Origin: Hippophae tibetana
Lineage: Eukaryota > Streptophyta > Magnoliopsida > Rosales > Elaeagnaceae
Assembly: GCA_037013495.1 (NCBI GenBank)
Contig: CM072804.1
Location: 36,186,501 to 36,250,500 of the forward strand
Reading direction: 5' to 3'
Length of the DNA: 64,000 nucleotides
Shown one piece after another: positions 1-11,529 of the stretch. Under the pieces are notes generated by a model, which was not told the DNA's origin, made no database searches, and saw nothing but the letters and a program-made list of their open reading frames with translations. The position numbers were made by a program, and so were the translations under genes. Each line of letters begins with the position of its first letter. Within the stretch, counting starts at the first letter, position 1.

Positions 1-204
1 TATAGAGTCAAACAATTAATAGTATACAAATCAGATTAAGTAATATAATTAAATTATAAATATAATAGGGGTAAAATATTAAATCATCACATGCTAAAAT
101 TGGGTTCATAAGATCCCTAGATTGATAAAATAATTACACCTAATTGTGTTCATAAAGCTCATATTTTTCATAAAGGAAGACATAAATTAATAAAGAAAAG
201 AGTA
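1..204. other. AT-rich edge sequence, unassigned
   Basis: No coding signal is visible. It directly follows the family C LTR when read on the minus strand, so it may be the start of that element's internal region, which would continue outside the window. This is inferred from position only. Confidence 0.3.
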
Positions 205-985
205 GAAAAAGCAATACAATCAATCTCTTGAATTGTAGCGTTAATCTCCTCTTGCATCTTCATCAAAATTGTGTCCTCTTTAATTTTCTATACTTTTCTC
301 TCTTGTTAGCTCCAAAAACTGACCAAAATTATGCTAATAGATGCTTTTTTAGGTTTATGGGGTGATTAGGGGCTTAAATATTGGTTACGTGCAATATGGA
401 CCGTCAGATCAACTTCATATCTATGGCTATGATTAAAATAAACAAAACTGACAGCATCAGCAAATCATAGTGCAACACGTGGCATTAGGAATTCACTCGG
501 CAAATCAGGGAGCAACGCATGGTAAGGGAGACTGATCAGAGTCAATGCTTGCTGAGTCAATGACACGTGGTGTGATATGATTTGGAAAAATGGATGGCAT
601 GGTGCACGGTTGGAATATGCAGAGCAATGGCATAGCAACACGTGGCAATACAGGTTGACTAAGCCCAAACTCAGATTGAAAGTCGTGCTGACATGTGGCA
701 CACATTTTGTCCTTATCACATGTAGCGTAACATGATTCGATATCTCTACTTATATGGCATCCACGTGGCTTGCCTAGTTAGCTCCTTTTCTTATGTGACA
801 TGCCACGTGACAATTCCTAATTTGTCCTACATTAAAAATTCTTAAAAAATCCAAAAAATTCCAAAAATTATATTGTCTCCCCTCTTCACTAAAAGGTTTA
901 TATTTTAATATATTTGGACATAAAAATACTATTTATTGAATAAAAGAAGTAAATATTACGTAAAAAGTGTGCTAATGAAAAGACT
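205..985 (-). mobile_element. LTR-like copy of family C, minus orientation
   Basis: The reverse complement aligns along most of its length with 56758-57482 on the plus strand. Shared landmarks are a TATTTAAGCCCC stretch, AATCACCCCATAAACC, TTAGCATAATTTTGGTC and CAAGAGATTGATT. Its U3-like half carries repeated CACGTG motifs. No TG/CA ends or target duplication could be fixed, because the right side abuts another LTR and the left side approaches the window edge. The right-hand copy is followed by Athila-type pol sequence, so an Athila-related LTR is the most likely identity; a non-autonomous element is also possible. Confidence 0.6.
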
Positions 986-1090
986 CCCAACACACATCTG
1001 TGCCGAGTTCTCCACGTACCAGTATATGCTTGCACCTATCCTGCACGTGCCAGCACCCGTTTGTCACAAATCTCACCCCCTACACACGTG
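476..1090. promoter_or_regulatory. Cluster of seven CACGTG palindromes (G-box/ABRE-like)
   Basis: Exact CACGTG occurs at 476, 564, 639, 762, 804, 1044 and 1085, with near matches (CATGTG at 692, CGCATGG near 517). Five lie in the U3-like part of LTR C and two in the U3-like part of the following Athila-type LTR, upstream of its TATA box. CACGTG is the core recognised by plant bZIP and bHLH factors, and ACGTGGC resembles an ABA-response element. Binding is inferred, not shown. Confidence 0.55.
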
Positions 1091-2435
1091 CCAGCCTATC
1101 CAAACACCTCCAAAATCAATTTTTGAGATATTTTTTTTCACTTTTTTGGCCTTTTCCTCATCTATAAAATGACCCTATTCCCTATTGTAAAATTCATCCC
1201 TCAAAATATCTTCTCTCTAGTTCTTATTTTTTAGTTTTAAATTTCTTCTCTTTTTGAGAAAAATTAGTTATGTTTTTATAGATTTCTAGTTTTTGATTCA
1301 ATAAACGGAAATGTAAATCTCTTTGGAGATTTTTTAGCAATAAAATTAACATCAAAGTTTTGTAAGGATTCTTTTGAGGTATAATTTTAAAATAAAATCC
1401 TTACAATTATTTTTTTTGTTTTATTTTTATATGTTATGTTTAATTTGTTTGTGATTAAATTTAACATGCATGGCTATTTATAAATATGATATAAAAATAA
1501 CGTTGTTAAGCTTACGAGATATTAAATAGGTAAAATATTTCTATAAAATAAATTGATTTTTTTTATTCAAGATTTTATATTAAGGATGTTAGAGAGAAAT
1601 AAATTATTTTTCATTACAAGCTTAAATCTGAAAATTAGATTATAAAGTTTAATTATCTGGTCTGATTTAGAGTAGTTCTCTTTTATTTATTGGTACAATC
1701 GCCCAGTAGTTAGAGTGAAGCTCTATTTCAAAAGTTTTCAATAAGAACTATTATTCAAAAATGTATTGACAACATATTTTTAGTAGTGGTTTTAAAACTT
1801 GAAAGTTTGTACTCGAATAATTAAATTCCTAGAATTAATTTGGACACCTTGAATAAAGTCTAATTAACTAACTCCACCTAAAGTTGTGATTAGATGGTTT
1901 ACTATTTTCTTAAAAATAAAGCTAAATTTTAATAGTTGATTAATTAATAGGCCCCACATAAGGATATTAGTTAATTAATATTAAACAAAATAATTTGGGC
2001 CCCACTTAAGGACACTTTTATACCAAAACAAGAAAATCAACAAATATCAATTTATATCTTTAATAATCTAAATAATATAAGCAAGCATAATTAACTTATT
2101 ATATCCATAAATACTCCACTTTATAATTGATAAAAAATTTCATTATTCTTTATTGAATTCATATCTATGTTTATTTTTTTATACCATTAGATTAGGAAAC
2201 AAAAATCAAAATATTTTGAGAGGATGTTTAGGATTTAATTTTAGTTTTAAAAGTTTGAATAATAAATTAAAAACCACACATATTTTTTCCTTAGTTCGAC
2301 CATGGGAGTATACTTTTCATTTTCTATAAAATGATTCATGCACTTGCGAAAATTTTACAAATATAAAACCAAAACCAAAGTATTCACAAGATCGATATTG
2401 CTAATCTGATGCCAATCTTGTTGTATTTATCATCA
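995..2435 (+). mobile_element. Athila-type LTR, 5'-truncated, plus orientation
   Basis: Aligns in reverse complement with the LTRs at 28946-30722 and 58825-60648; a shared marker is GGTACAATCGCCC at about 1692. A TATA-like TCTATAAAATG lies at 1161-1171, giving a plausible U3/R boundary. The 3' end is TATCATCA, mirroring the TGATGA start of other copies, and a tRNA-Asp-like primer-binding site follows after two bases. The 5' end is lost at the junction with the reverse LTR C copy. It is either a 5' LTR whose body was replaced by Tat sequence or a truncated relic. Confidence 0.75.
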
Positions 2436-2441
2436 AGTTTT

Positions 2442-2457
2442 TGGCATCATTGTTGGG
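2442..2457 (+). other. Decayed primer-binding site, tRNA-Asp type
   Basis: TGGCATCATTGTTGGG follows the LTR end. Compared with the Athila/Tat consensus TGGCGCCGTTGCCGGG it differs at five positions, each a C-to-T or G-to-A change. Confidence 0.65.
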
Positions 2458-2559
2458 TACTTGATTATTCTCATCAAGAACCATCTATGAACATCTACGA
2501 TATTTGGACTTTCTCCAAATCTTTATTGCAAATGCTACACCCTCATTAATAATAACCTC

Positions 2560-3420
2560 AGTTGAATTGCTAAATTTGGTGACAAAATCTGGCTACTTGG
2601 GTGTTGGTTAAAATTTAGCTAATGTAGTAGATAGGGTGTTAAACTTTATTTCTTTCTACTAAGACTACAAATATAGTATCTCCTATGGGGTGCGGCTAAC
2701 CAATATAAGAGGTGTACCCAAATGCTATTCTTCCTTAATAACTTGAAGTATGGAAAACATTTGTTAGTGTATTTGAAAATGAACCTACTAAGCACCATAA
2801 TTATTTCATTTAGTTGTTGGAGTCCATTCAATTCATTGGGATATTTCATGTGAACTAGAGCCTTGATCTTATCTAGATTTGCTTCGATTCAATAGATAGA
2901 GATAAGATATCCTAAGAACTTTCCTGAGGTAACACAAAAACACACTTTTTGGGATTAAGTTTCAAGCCACACTTCCTAATGAAACCAAATACTAATTTTA
3001 GATCTTTGACATGGTTTATAGTTCATGCAGACTTGATCACCATATCATCTATATATGCTTTCATATTTCTCCCTAGTTAGTCTTCAAATATTTTGTTAAC
3101 CAAATGTTGATAAGTAACACCAGCATTCTTTAAATCAAAAGGAATTCAAGTATAACCAAATGTACCTTCTTTAATAATGAAAGATTTTTTTTCCTTATCC
3201 TCTAGATGCATTCTAATTTGATGGTAACCAAAATATGCATCAAGAAAAATCATCAAATTGAATCCAGTAATGGCGTCAACTAATTGATCAATACCTAGCA
3301 AAAGAAAATAGTCTTTTGGGTTGGCATCATTTAAATCAGTTAAATCCATATACATTCTCGATGATCCACATTATTTCTTCACTCACACAAAATTAGATAG
3401 CTATGTTAGATAATCTACCT
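2560..3420 (-). pseudogene. Ty3/gypsy (Tat-type) reverse transcriptase remnant
   Basis: Read on the minus strand, 3355-3146 encodes a recognisable RT fingers/palm segment: DLNDANPKD, then GIDQLVDAITG, then FLDAYFGYHQI, matching Tat/Ogre-type DLNxACPKD...LDAYSGYxQI. Further along, near 3060-3020, are MKAYIDDMV, with the catalytic YIDD box, and VKDLKLVFGFIRKCGLKLNP. At about 2850-2720 is the connection segment resembling RFISKxxDKCLPFFK. Frames are interrupted by stops and frameshifts, and RNase H cannot be followed below about 2640. It lies downstream of the gag-protease remnant at 3421-6060, the expected gag-PR-RT order on the minus strand. A relic, not functional. Confidence 0.75.
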
Positions 3421-6060
3421 CTCTGTCAATCTTCATTTCTTTAAGTGTAGTCACTTGAGTTTTGATCACTTCATTCTTTTCCCTTGAAAATTTTCTTTTC
3501 TTCTACTTGATAAGTCTAGCCTTGGGATCAACATTCAACTTATGTTATATAACTCCAAGGTTAGTTTCAGGCATTTCTCCATGATTCCATGCAAAAACAT
3601 CAATGTTTGGTCTTAAGAAATGTAAAATTCACTCCCTGACTTCTACTGTTATGATGGTGCTCATTCTCATGGAGCGATCTTCTCCTTCATGGCCAACTTG
3701 TACAGCTTCAACTCCATCTTATCAACTGAGCCATCTAGACACTCTTTTGTGGGAATTTATATTCCAAATCTTGCTATAGTTGCTACTTAATGGTTCCCTC
3801 TTTCATAGTAACATTATAACAACTCCTAGCTTTCTCTTATTCACCCCTTATATCTCTTATTCCATCCTCAATTGGATATTTAATAACTTGGTGATAGATT
3901 GATGGGATGGGTATCATATTATGTATCTAGAGCCTTCCCATAATTGCAAGATTTGGGACATCAATCACCACAAAATTGGCCATAATAATTAAACCAGTTA
4001 CCATGACTAGTTGTACTATAGTTCCTAAAGCATATATGGTGCTACTATTTAATCACACTAAAGGAAAATATTTCTTGTTAATGTCACAATCTTTTACCCC
4101 TAATTCCTTCATGGTTGTGAGGAAAATAAGGTCCATTGAACTCACAATGTTAACTAAGATCCTGTAAACATTGCATAACCCCGCTCGAAGTGTGACTACT
4201 AGAGGATCTTTGTAAGAAGATAAATTCTTATCATTAGTTGTGAAAATGATTGAGGCAGAGAGAGATCCCTTATGTAAATTATAAACATTGGGAGCCCCAC
4301 GCATTTCTTGAGCATGCCTTTTTCTCGTGTTATTGGAGGCCTCATTAAGCCTAGTTCCTCTATATATAGAGTGCATATTCCTCACATTGTTTTCATTTCT
4401 TAGCTCTACCATATTAACATGTTTTGCAGGTAATCTCAATATCTTTTATTGAGGCTAATGGTTTGTCCTTATATTATCATTCCTCATACGTCACCCAGAT
4501 ATCCCTTGGATAATAGATCTTTAAAATCTTTCTTTAAGCGTCTATAGTCTTGCATCTCGTGCCCTATGTCATTATGAAATGGCTACTATTTAAAAGTATC
4601 TCTTAGAGGTTTCCTCATCTTTGATGGCCATATGATGTTTTGCTTATTCTCTATCCTCAAAAATCCTAAGCCAAGCTCACTCTCAGGGATTGCCCCTTAA
4701 AAGGTGAGAGTGTTCTATCCCAAGATCAAGAATTTCTAGACCATTGACCTCCCCCTCTATGATTTGAGGTGAAGAATTTATTTTTTCTTATGACCATTTT
4801 TTCTGGACTTATTCTTCTTTTTTATTTTTCTTGAGCAACTTTCACAACTGACTTACTTTTTCTACCAAATTTTAGCTTTTTCTCTCAAGATTAATAATAT
4901 TTTTGGTCTCATCATAAGCCTCTTCCATAGTGTGTGCCATAGGCCTTTTCAATTCAGCAAAAAAATATGAATTTCTTAGAATACTTTTGCTTTATGGTTT
5001 TATCTATATCAAACTAGGATAGTCTATGATTTGTAACTTATTCTTTCTCAATCTTTTCATATATTCTTATACAAATTCATCATATCTCTAAGTGATTGAG
5101 AAAAGATTATGAGACTCTTTCCCCAGAGGCTTATTATTTACATAATTAGTGACGAACAACCTGGAAAATTATGTGAGGATTTATAGTACGATGTTCCAGG
5201 TTATTGAACCATTTCTATGCACTATCACGTAAGGTAGTTATGAAGAGTTTACACATCATATCATCTTTTTTGTCTCGAGTGAGACTTACTAGGGCCATGG
5301 TTATTTTGAAGTGTAGCATATGAGTTACAGGATCTTCATCCCTTGATAATCATGACATTTAGAAGCACTGAATTTAGTGGGTAGCTCATTGTGTTCTATC
5401 TCATCAAAGAAAGGGAAAACACACAATTGCTCACAATCTCTATCAACATCATAGTGATATTTACCATTGTCTTGTTTTCTATTTATCTTCTCGAAAGCTT
5501 AGTCTTTTTCTATATTTTTTTCTTCAAGAGCTTGGAAGTGTGCTTCCTATAACCTTATTTCCTCAGTAATTGCTCATTGTTATACTAGGTTGTACGTTGC
5601 CCCAACTGAGTTGGTTTTGCCTCAGCTTGGGCATTATAATGCAAGATCACTTGGACTACATCTTCTACTCTTCCAGGCTCATTTATCCTTGGTACCAAAT
5701 AGATCTTCTCAATTAAATTCTTAACTTGACCTATTTTTGGAGCTGCCTCTGTTCAAGCACATATTGCCCTATTTTCTTGTCTCATTTTCTCAAGTTCTCT
5801 TTTGAGTTCAAGGAGTTTTTGCGCCAATTATCTATGAGGATCGACCTCTTCAGATGGGTTAGTGCAAGGTTCATCTCGAACCTCCTTGCTATAGATGTGA
5901 CATTATCCTCTATTGCTAGCTCATTAGCTAGACTTAATCTTTCATCAATTTGAATACCGACCATGGTGACTATTATTAATAAGAGCGTGGGGTGAAATAT
6001 TTTAATTTCTAGGGTTTCTCTCTTAAAACTCGAGGTGAAACGTGAGAAATATGGGCTCAA
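3421..6060 (-). pseudogene. Ty3/gypsy (Tat-type) gag-protease remnant
   Basis: Minus strand. The N-terminal gag remnant begins near 6060 (a 92-residue frame). Between 5400 and 5000 there are retrotransposon-gag-like fragments broken by many stops. Around 4580-4500 is a CCHC-region-like segment (IGHEMQDYRRLKKDFKDLL) resembling the Tat gag 'GH...LK..I..L' stretch. A 128-residue frame at 4439-4053 carries a retropepsin fold: the active-site turn reads LVNIVSSMDLIF where family members have LVDTGSSADILF, so the catalytic Asp is Asn. The protease C-terminus continues to about 3860 with IMGRLWIH, corresponding to the usual IxGRPWLH. Linked to the RT remnant at 2560-3420. Highly degenerate. Confidence 0.65.
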
Positions 6061-6900
6061 AATAAAAGCACAATCTTTAAATCTTGAGCCCTAAGATAGG
6101 TTCCAAAATCTTAAGGATAATTCAATTTGGAGAGAGAAACTAGATAGATTTTAGAAAATGAGAGTGAATTGGGTTGGTTTGATACCAAGCATATATATAG
6201 GACATTGCATGTATACATGTCGATTATATAGAAGGTACACTTCACACCATATTAGTGGGTTTCAATAGAAAAGTAAAATTTATATGGCGAGACTTAGCAT
6301 ATGGTTGATCCTTGGACGTTTTTGACTTGTGATGATGCTTGTAAAATCCAATTTCTAGACATGAGCTTGATTCAAGAATTAGGTACTATGTATCAAGGGT
6401 CGGGAAATATAAAAGGTCGGGCAAAAGGTCGTACCTTATTCTTAAAAAATTACCTTTTTTTTTTACTTTGGCCTTCTTATTTCTACTTTATTGTGTAGGT
6501 GGACTAGTACCTGTGGTGATTTTTTTGATACATCACAAACGCTTGAATTTAAGCTAGCTTAAAGAGAATGAAAAATGATTTTGGTTTGGGAATTTAGCTT
6601 AAAAAAATTTGGGGTATTTCCTAACACTAGCTAACGTGTTTGGTAATCTTTGTTCTTTTCTTTTCTTTTTTCCCCTTTTCTCTTTAATAAAGGCTAGCCT
6701 GTTTTACCATCTTTCTTCTTTTCTTTTTTCCTCCCTTTTTTCTTTACTTTCTAATAGAGAAAAATGGGCTGGGTTGGGCTTATATCATTTTGTAATATAA
6801 TTAATAGGCTTTAAATTAAAAAATAAAATATAAAAATAATTTAAATAAAGATAATGATGGGACATAAAAGGAATTTATCAAAATATTATCTAAATGTTAC
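6061..6900. other. Non-coding stretch between two Tat remnants
   Basis: Probably leader or LTR sequence of the element whose gag starts near 6060: a TATA-like ATATATATAGG occurs near 6195. No paired LTR, PBS or target duplication could be shown. 6640-6760 is pyrimidine-rich. Short frames here resemble nothing known to me. Confidence 0.3.
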
Positions 6901-6904
6901 CTAC

Positions 6905-8600
6905 AAACTTTATTTTTTATGAAATTCAGAGGAGGCACTTGCCCCTCCTGGGGTGAGTGTCCCTCCATCCTTGAATGATAGTACAAGGAACATACTTAAT
7001 GTCAAACTCATTAAGCTCAATAGCCCATTTTTGCAAATTTTCAGAGACCTTGGACTTAGAAAGTACTTGTCTAAGCTGGGTGTCCATAGGGACAACTATG
7101 CTTTGAACTTGGAAATATGGTGTAGCTTTCTAGATGCGGTTATAAGTGCAATTTCTACTTTCTCTATCTATGAATACCTCTGTTTTTCATCTTGGAGGGA
7201 CTTGCTTACATAGTAGACAAGTGTCTAAATTCCATTATCATCCTTTACTATGGCTGCATTAGTAGCTATTTTTGAGGTTGCTACATACACGGTAAGGATG
7301 TCACCTAGTTATGGACTTCTCAAATATTTCTTTAACTCTTCAAATTCTTTCTCACAGTTTTGATCCCAGGAATTAGATTTCACACATAATACTTTGAAGA
7401 AAGGTGCATAATTGTCAATTGTATGTGAGAAGAAACGATTCAAAGCAGCCACTCTTCTAGTCAATCTTTGGACTTCCTTGATAATCCTAGGAGGTTGTAT
7501 ATCTATCAATGATTTTATTTTCTTAGGATTTGGATCAATTTCTTCCTAGTTAATCATGAACCCTAAGAACTTTCCTGAACCTACTTCGAACATACACTTG
7601 CTCGGGTTCTCCTTTCTTCCTTATTATCTAAGAATGTCCAAGGTCTTACCCAAATGAGTGACATGATCTTTGTTATGCATGCTTTGATAATCATATAATC
7701 TATATATACCTCTATTGATTTTCCAATGAGGTCTGAAAAATTTATTGACTAACTTTTGATATATAACACCATCAGTTTTTAGGCCAAAAGTTATGACTTT
7801 GTAACAATTAAAATAGCCTCTAGTCAGTCATGAAACCTTTTTTTCTAGGTTAGGGCTATACATCTGGATTTCACTATACCCGAAGTAAGCATCCATAAAG
7901 AAGAAGGTAGTGTTTCCTACGGTGGCATCCATAAGCTAGTCTGTATGAGGAAATAGGAAACTATCTTTTAGACAAGAATTATTCAGGTAAGTAAAATCTA
8001 TAGACATTCTCCATTTCCTATTGGCTCTTTTGACCAAGAAAAAATGTCCTACCAATAAATATAGTACACTTCTATTATATATTCAAATTTTAAGATTTTA
8101 TCAACTTTTACTTTCATGGCAGAGTATCTTTCTTGATTATATAACCTTCACTTTTTCCTGACAAGTTTAAACTTTGGGTCCATACTGAAATGGTGCACTA
8201 TGATTTTTTTATCTATGCCAAGTATATCCTCATGGGATCATGTGAAAAAATATTTACTTTTTCTTTGGAACTCATCTCACCTTTCTTATTCGTTCAATGG
8301 CAATGATGTACCAATGTAGTTGATCCTGTAAAGGCTCATCCTCAAATAAGAGTAGGATATTTGTCTATTCGGTCGGTTTGGATATGGGAACATGTCATGG
8401 TGAAGGAAAAGTTCCCAATCGAGCATAATGGTAGATGATAGGCTATGAGATAGAAGTAACTCGAGTTCACCTCAGATAACTAGAGGTTAGTGGCAGGTAA
8501 AGGTCGTCCTAGTATACAATGCCAGTTGGACCATACCTTGGCCAATGGCATCTATCCTGGATGATTCTCTCTGATAAACCATGTTTTGGTCAGCGATGTT
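6905..8600 (-). pseudogene. Second Ty3/gypsy (Tat-type) protease-RT-RNase H remnant
   Basis: Minus strand, from 8600 downward. Near 8500 a protease-end motif ILGRPLP is seen. 8060-7540 holds RT pieces: KDSFLFP, FFMDAYFGY, and a stretch equivalent to FGLKxxGxxYQKLVNKxF. 7509-7309 encodes the connection region (VQRLTRRVAALNRFFSH...PFFKVL, then EFEELKKYL). 7290-6960 reads as RNase H, with LVYYVSKSLQDEKQRYS and an IEKxEIALITASRKL equivalent to the family's Y(S/T)xIEKLALALVxAxRKL. There are many stops and frameshifts, and no gag is seen between this and the PBS at 8838, so the element is also internally deleted. It is a separate copy from the remnant at 2.5-6 kb, since both contain the same RT connection segment. 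Confidence 0.7.
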
Positions 8601-8837
8601 GGAGAAGGATGTATATTTTAAAAGTTATTCTTTTTGATAAAGATTTATGTATTGTTCATGATTTTGAATAATATGTATTCTTGTTCCTTGAGATTAACAT
8701 GTTATATTTTGGAACTATTCAAGAAGATGAACTTGGTCTTGAACAATAGAAGTCTTAAAATGAGAAACATGTAATCCTAAATATGTTCACAATTGTCCTA
8801 TAACTTTGAAAATTTCAACTGAGTAGAGCACACTTGT

Positions 8838-8857
8838 TTCCCACAGTCGGTACTAAA
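8838..8857 (-). other. Primer-binding-site region of Tat-type element
   Basis: The minus strand reads TTTAGTACCGACTGTGGGAA, matching the Tat/Ogre leader TTTGGCGCCGTCTGTGGGAA with few changes. It sits immediately inside the LTR at 8858, where a PBS belongs. Confidence 0.6.
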
Positions 8858-9428
8858 TGTTGATACTAATTTTCGTCAACATAATGTAGGATTGTTCTCC
8901 ATAGAATCTGCGAGATGAACAAACTATTAAAACCTTGGACCACCTTGTGGGCACTCTTCGTCCCTCCAATACTTAAGTCAATAACTTTAAGATGAATGGT
9001 AGAAGAGATCTACAATATTGCTCTAATAATTATATGAAAAAAGAGTGTTTTGGTGTAATTCTATGCTATGAGTTCAAGTGATATTTCAAGATATAAGATA
9101 ATCTTTTATTAGGATTGAGCTATTATAGCTTTGTAGATACTTGTCTATTGTAGATTTTTATCCTTTGTAAACATCTATTGTTTGTAGACATTTATCCTTG
9201 ATTATCTCCTCAATTATCCTTTGAGATAATTAAAAGATAATCTTTTGGAATTTTTTCTTTTTAAGATAATTATAGGACAATCATAAGGCCTTTTATCCCT
9301 TTAAGATAATTATCTTACGTTCACATTTCTACGATAATTAGTCACTTATTAAGTTTATCCTATAAAGCTCTATGCTAATTAGGATCACTATTTTACTGTT
9401 AGGTGAGATGTACAAAATTACCCCAACA
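8858..9428 (-). mobile_element. 5' LTR of Tat-type element, minus orientation
   Basis: The segment starts TGTTGATAC and ends CCCCAACA, giving short inverted TGTTG/CAACA ends as LTRs do. The PBS-like sequence lies directly inside it. Its length is about 571 bp. The partner LTR is not recognisable in the window. Flanking 5-bp duplications were not found. Confidence 0.6.
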
Positions 9429-10579
9429 GAAAGTAGCATTACGTCAAGCAATACGAATAAAATGCAATGTATATTCATATTATCTTACAATTAAAAGTCA
9501 AAATAATACAATAAAATTATATTAGTTCTAAAAAAGATAATATTTTCTTAAATATGCATTCTTTCAACTTCTATGAGTGCTTAAAATATGGATTAAAATC
9601 ATTTCACAAATATAAAGTGATTCAAGTTTTATAGTACTAATGACGTTAAGAATATATTAATATGTATTCAAAATTATGAAATACAGTCTTATAAAAAACT
9701 TTACAGTGTTGAATACATCTCAAGTATTATGAAACCCAATATAAATATTTTTCTCTTCAGATGATAAAATATATTCACCCTCTTACAAAAATTGTATGAC
9801 TTTTAATTATTTTTGGTTTGTGATAATTTTTTAATTATTATTTATTTCATATAATAATTTTTTTACAAGTGAATATTAGAAAAAATAAATAAAACAAATT
9901 GTTACAAATATAGTATCTTTTACTGTTTTAGATTATTCATCACTATTAAATATGAAATTAATAATAACGGTTTTGTAAACTCACGTCCAATAAATTTTTA
10001 AAAGATCAATAGCATTGAATTATAATGGATTTATTATCGAAATTGGATAAAATTATTAATATTCTAAATACAAATAAAACATGTTCAATGTAAGATAAAA
10101 CTTTTCAAATTATTAGGAACAACTAATACAAGATAATTACCCTTAACGTGGTAGCCCGTGTTTAATTAAAAGCCTAATTACGGTAATATGATTTCTTATT
10201 AGACAATTAGATAAAATTATTCAAAATATAAAATATTAAGGATAAACTGTTCAAAATAGAAAATTATAAAAAAAAAATTATAATTTTTATTTTTATTATA
10301 AATGAGTAAGCTTATATTTTTAAGTAAAAGTGATTATCCTAACTTGAAAACTATCATATGAAAAACTGATTAGTGATGTATACTTTACTATGATATCATC
10401 TTTAAAGTTAATAATTTCATAATATTAACATTAAGAATACAAATTTTTTCTAAGATATTCAATGCATGTAACTATAATAAATTGAATTTTTATAATTAAT
10501 TATGAATTTAAAAAATATCAAAAGATAAGATAATTTTAATACATAGATAGTCACGTAAATTATCTTCTTATTTCACCCT
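9429..10579. other. AT-rich spacer, nothing recognised
   Basis: No frame longer than background, no repeat pairing with the rest of the window that I could see, and no RNA gene. Confidence 0.5.
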
Positions 10580-10590
10580 CTAAAAATTTA

Positions 10591-10881
10591 GAATTAATTA
10601 CATTTTATACACACAATGTATAAATAATATATAAAAATGCCTAAAATATATTTTTTTTAATTATGCCCACAATGTATAAGTAATGATAAAAACATGTCCA
10701 ATTTTGGACATAATTGTATCATTATCTATACGTTGTGAGCATAATTACAACTTTGAAAATGCACGTTGTTGGACATGTTTTTATTGATACCTATACTTTC
10801 TGTGTATGATTATAACAAAGTAAATATTTTGGATATTTTTGTAAATTATCTCATACATTATGGGCATAAAATGTAATTAAT
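10591..10881. mobile_element. MITE with about 30-bp inverted ends and 11-bp target duplication
   Basis: The left end AATTAATTACATTTTAT is matched in reverse complement by the right end, with ACAATGTAT and GGACAT motifs repeated inside. The 11-mer CTAAAAATTTA flanks both sides (10580-10590 and 10882-10892). A 9-11 bp duplication points to a Mutator-like source; the class is inferred from duplication length. Confidence 0.6.
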
Positions 10882-11454
10882 CTAAAAATTTAAAACCATC
10901 TCAAGCCTATGAAAGGGCACATGGATGGACGATGACAGTTATGCTAATGGGTGATCAAATTTTGAGGTCAATCACTTTATGTCATTAGGATATTTGATAA
11001 AGTAGTTTTTGCATCGGGCACATAGGTCACTAAAAATATAAAATTGGGACACTTAAGTCATTTTGTTAACATTTAAAGAATATTATATTATTAAAATCTC
11101 TCAACTATTAAATGAACATATCTAAGTGGGGATAAAATTTTCTTTTAACATGTTTTCATCCATTGTACACTATAACAAAAAAGAATATTAGATTCGGTTA
11201 AAAATTGACTTTAAATTGAATGACTTAAAATTCGAAGTCGGTTCATCCGTTGAACTGACTTTACATGTATATATTGATTTTTTTCATATTTGTACTCATT
11301 TTCTACTCTCCTAATAACCTGTATTCGATCACATATAGCATAAAAAAACCAAAATCTATTTAACAAAGTGTAAATAATAATACAAATAATTGAAAATTTA
11401 AATATAATTAATTACTTGATAATTAAATTTATTAAAAAAAATAATGTACATACA

Positions 11455-11463
<9 letters not shown>

Positions 11464-11501
<38 letters not shown>
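11464..11501. repeat. (AT)n microsatellite
   Basis: About 19 uninterrupted AT units, inside the CACTA left end. Confidence 0.95.
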
Positions 11502-11505
<4 letters not shown>

Positions 11506-11529
11506 ACTTAAATTACAAATAAAATGATG

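Noticed and set aside
5726..5953. 75-residue plus-strand frame
   Set aside because: Opposite-strand shadow of the gag remnant.
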